Assembly: GCF_000699505.1 (NCBI RefSeq)
Contig: NZ_CP007490.1
Span: forward strand, 558,001-622,000
From: Rhodoluna lacicola
Lineage (GTDB): Bacteria > Actinomycetota > Actinomycetes > Actinomycetales > Microbacteriaceae
Length of the DNA stretch: 64,000 bases
Direction: 5' to 3'
Position 1 is the first letter of the stretch. Each line of letters starts with the position of its first letter. Both the position numbers and the translations under genes were made by a program. The notes beneath the pieces are model-generated. The model saw only the letters and a program-made list of their open reading frames with translations, was not told the origin of the DNA and searched no databases. Positions 62,459 through 64,000 of the stretch are shown piece after piece.

Positions 62459-63454
62459 GTGAGCAAGGCAAAGCAGATGGAGTGGCGCAAGGCGTCTCCC
62501 GCACCTGTACTCTTTGTCTCTGGCCCTGAAGAATATTTTGCCGGGCGGGCAATTCGTTCGGTGCGCGAGCAATTGCGCAAGCAAGATTCCTCACTCGAGA
62601 TTCACGAGATAGAGGCGGCGGATTATTCAGCGGGGACGCTTACAAACATCACAAGTCCATCGCTATTCGCTGAGCCCAGGTTAGTTATTATTCGAGGGCT
62701 GGAAAAATGCAGTGACGACCTGATTTCAGATGGCATTGAATATCTGTCAAATCCAACTGATGACACCACGGTGATTTTGCGCCACAACGGTTCGAGCGTT
62801 CGAGGAAAAAAACTTGTGGAAGCCATCAGGGATTCTGAAATCGCGGCCGAGGTTGTTTGCGCCGACATTAAGAAGGACTCTGACCGGCAAGCATTCGTTT
62901 TGGGGGAGTTTGCTCACGAAGGACGAAAGATTGCCCCTGCTGCTGTGCGGGCTCTGTTGGACGCTTTTGCTGACGATACCGCCGAGCTTGCCGCCGCCTG
63001 CAATCAACTAATGCTTGACAGCGCTGAATCAATAACCGAAGAGATTGTGGATCGTTATTACGGGGGCCGAGTTGAAACCAACGCATTCAAAGTTGCCGAT
63101 GCCGCTCTTGCTGGTCGTTCTGGTGAGGCCATGGCGCTGTTGCGCCACGCGTTAGCAACCGGGGCGGACCCGGTGCCGCTGGTTGCAGCGATTTCAATGA
63201 AGATTCGTCAGATGGCCAAGATTTATGGAAACCGCTCTGCTTCGGCAACGACTTTGGGAATGGCACCTTGGCAACTGGATCGTGCAAGAAAAGACCTAAC
63301 CGGTTGGACTGATGACGGTTTAGCTGCAGCCATTCAAGCAATGGCCAGCGCCGATGCGGCAGCTAAGGGAGCTGAGCGAGACCCGATCTACTCGCTAGAA
63401 AAATTGGTCAACCTAATTTCGAACAAGGGAATCGTGGCGGGAAATCGCCGATGA
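62459..63454 (+). CDS. holA: DNA polymerase III subunit delta
   Basis: 331-aa clamp-loader subunit that opens the beta sliding clamp. PVLFVSGPEEYFAGRAIRSV at the start, SPSLFAEPRLVIIRGLEK for clamp contact, and a C-terminal helical collar domain (FKVADAALAGRSGEAMALLRHALATG, then MAPWQLDRARKDL). GTG start. comEA-comEC-holA is a common order in Gram-positive bacteria. Its stop overlaps the next gene by ATGA. Confidence 0.94.
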   Translation: MSKAKQMEWRKASPAPVLFVSGPEEYFAGRAIRSVREQLRKQDSSLEIHEIEAADYSAGTLTNITSPSLFAEPRLVIIRGLEKCSDDLISDGIEYLSNPTDDTTVILRHNGSSVRGKKLVEAIRDSEIAAEVVCADIKKDSDRQAFVLGEFAHEGRKIAPAAVRALLDAFADDTAELAAACNQLMLDSAESITEEIVDRYYGGRVETNAFKVADAALAGRSGEAMALLRHALATGADPVPLVAAISMKIRQMAKIYGNRSASATTLGMAPWQLDRARKDLTGWTDDGLAAAIQAMASADAAAKGAERDPIYSLEKLVNLISNKGIVAGNRR

Positions 63455-64000
63455 CTAAATCAAAATTTGGCATCACCGGATTCTTGGCAATCGTTTTTAT
63501 TGCTATTGTCTTGCGCCCTCCGGTTGCATCAATGGGACCTCTCTTACAAGAGATTCAACTTAGTTTGGCAGTGAACGCCGAGCTGATTGGCCTGCTGGCA
63601 GCGTCTCCGGTGTTGTGCTTTGGTCTGGGTGCCTTTGCTAGCCCATGGTTAGTAAGCAAGGTGGGCGTTAATCGAGCGATGCTTCTGGTGTTGGTAATTC
63701 TTGCTCTTGGTTCGGCTCTTCGGATGATCCTTGGTTATCCCGGGCTTTTGTTGGGCACAATCGCTGCCGGGCTTTCAATTGCAATCGCAAATGTTTTGTT
63801 GCCAACGATTGTTCGAATTCAATTTCCAAATCGAGTTGCTTTGGTAACCGGCGCCTACACAACGCTATTAGCCATTTCGGCAAGTCTGGCCGCTGCCGCT
63901 GCCGTGCCGTCGAGTTTATGGCTGGGCGGGTGGAATCCTGCTCTTGCGATTTGGATTGTTCCCACCGTGCTTGCAGTTCTGCTGTGGTTGCCGCAAATCA
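63451..64000 (+). CDS. MFS transporter, CynX/NimT type (partial)
   Basis: First 183 residues of a gene that runs off the window. Opens with a helix (GFLAIVFIAIVLRPPVASMGP) whose RPPVASMGPLL motif is typical of CynX/NimT (cyanate or 2-nitroimidazole-type) major facilitator proteins, followed by at least four more helices and the loop SPWLVSKVGVNRAMLL. ATG overlaps the holA stop. Substrate unknown; the name reflects family only. Confidence 0.85.
   Translation, partial: MTKSKFGITGFLAIVFIAIVLRPPVASMGPLLQEIQLSLAVNAELIGLLAASPVLCFGLGAFASPWLVSKVGVNRAMLLVLVILALGSALRMILGYPGLLLGTIAAGLSIAIANVLLPTIVRIQFPNRVALVTGAYTTLLAISASLAAAAAVPSSLWLGGWNPALAIWIVPTVLAVLLWLPQI

Overview
The window looks like a compact, gene-dense chromosome segment from a small-genome actinobacterium, most likely Microbacteriaceae (freshwater 'Luna'-type lineages such as Rhodoluna or Aquiluna are the best guess). 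Pointers are the folC-DUF4233-ndk order, the paired clpP1-clpP2 followed by clpX, a eukaryote-like IleS, trHbO-type globin, EttA, Nei2-type glycosylase, a roughly half G+C composition by eye, short intergenic gaps and frequent 4-base start/stop overlaps. No mobile element, prophage, CRISPR array or rRNA was seen. Assignment to genus is inference.

Layout. 1-4.3 kb: end of gatB, tRNA-His, oligoribonuclease and a large RND exporter. 4.4-9.5 kb: TerC-DoxX pair, tRNA-Arg abutting an NTF2-like gene, SDR and argG, glutathione peroxidase, UPF0303. 9.5-15.3 kb: nitrogen and amine metabolism (Lrp regulator and divergent alanine dehydrogenase; a decarboxylase, carbamoylputrescine amidase and agmatine deiminase run that could make putrescine), then thioredoxin. 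15.3-27.5 kb: msrA, ssb, ettA, class III aminotransferase, tesB, truncated haemoglobin, MscS, pepN, antiporter, rpiB, nei. 27.5-33 kb: tRNA-Gly, tRNA-Pro, tig, clpP1, clpP2, clpX, BenE transporter. 33-41.8 kb: valS and ileS back to back, folC, DUF4233, ndk, VKOR. 42-51 kb: rne, rplU, rpmA, obgE, proB, proA, a small membrane protein, nadD, an acidic membrane-anchored protein, rsfS and tRNA-Ala. 51-57 kb: DUF167, deoC, esterase, BI-1, HMCES/YedK, DedA, divergent pabC/pabB. 57-64 kb: leuS, comEA, comEC, holA and the start of a CynX-type MFS transporter.

The genes are mostly housekeeping: protein quality control (tig/clp), aminoacylation (valS, ileS, leuS), ribosome assembly (rplU, rpmA, obgE, rsfS), folate (folC, pabB, pabC), proline, NAD, redox repair (msrA, trxA, gpx) and DNA uptake/replication (comEA, comEC, holA). 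The most consistent non-coding signal is a TANNNT-like hexamer placed 6 (sometimes 7) bases before a start codon at many transcription-unit starts, implying abundant leaderless mRNAs. The most unusual local structures are a nested-stem element before ettA, a comEC whose first membrane helix lies in a separate overlapping mini-ORF, a tRNA-Arg whose CCA end lies one base before an ATG, and a terminator whose 3' arm appears to double as the comEA promoter. There is no gene-free stretch over 300 bases; the longest gap (about 280 bases) is the rne leader.
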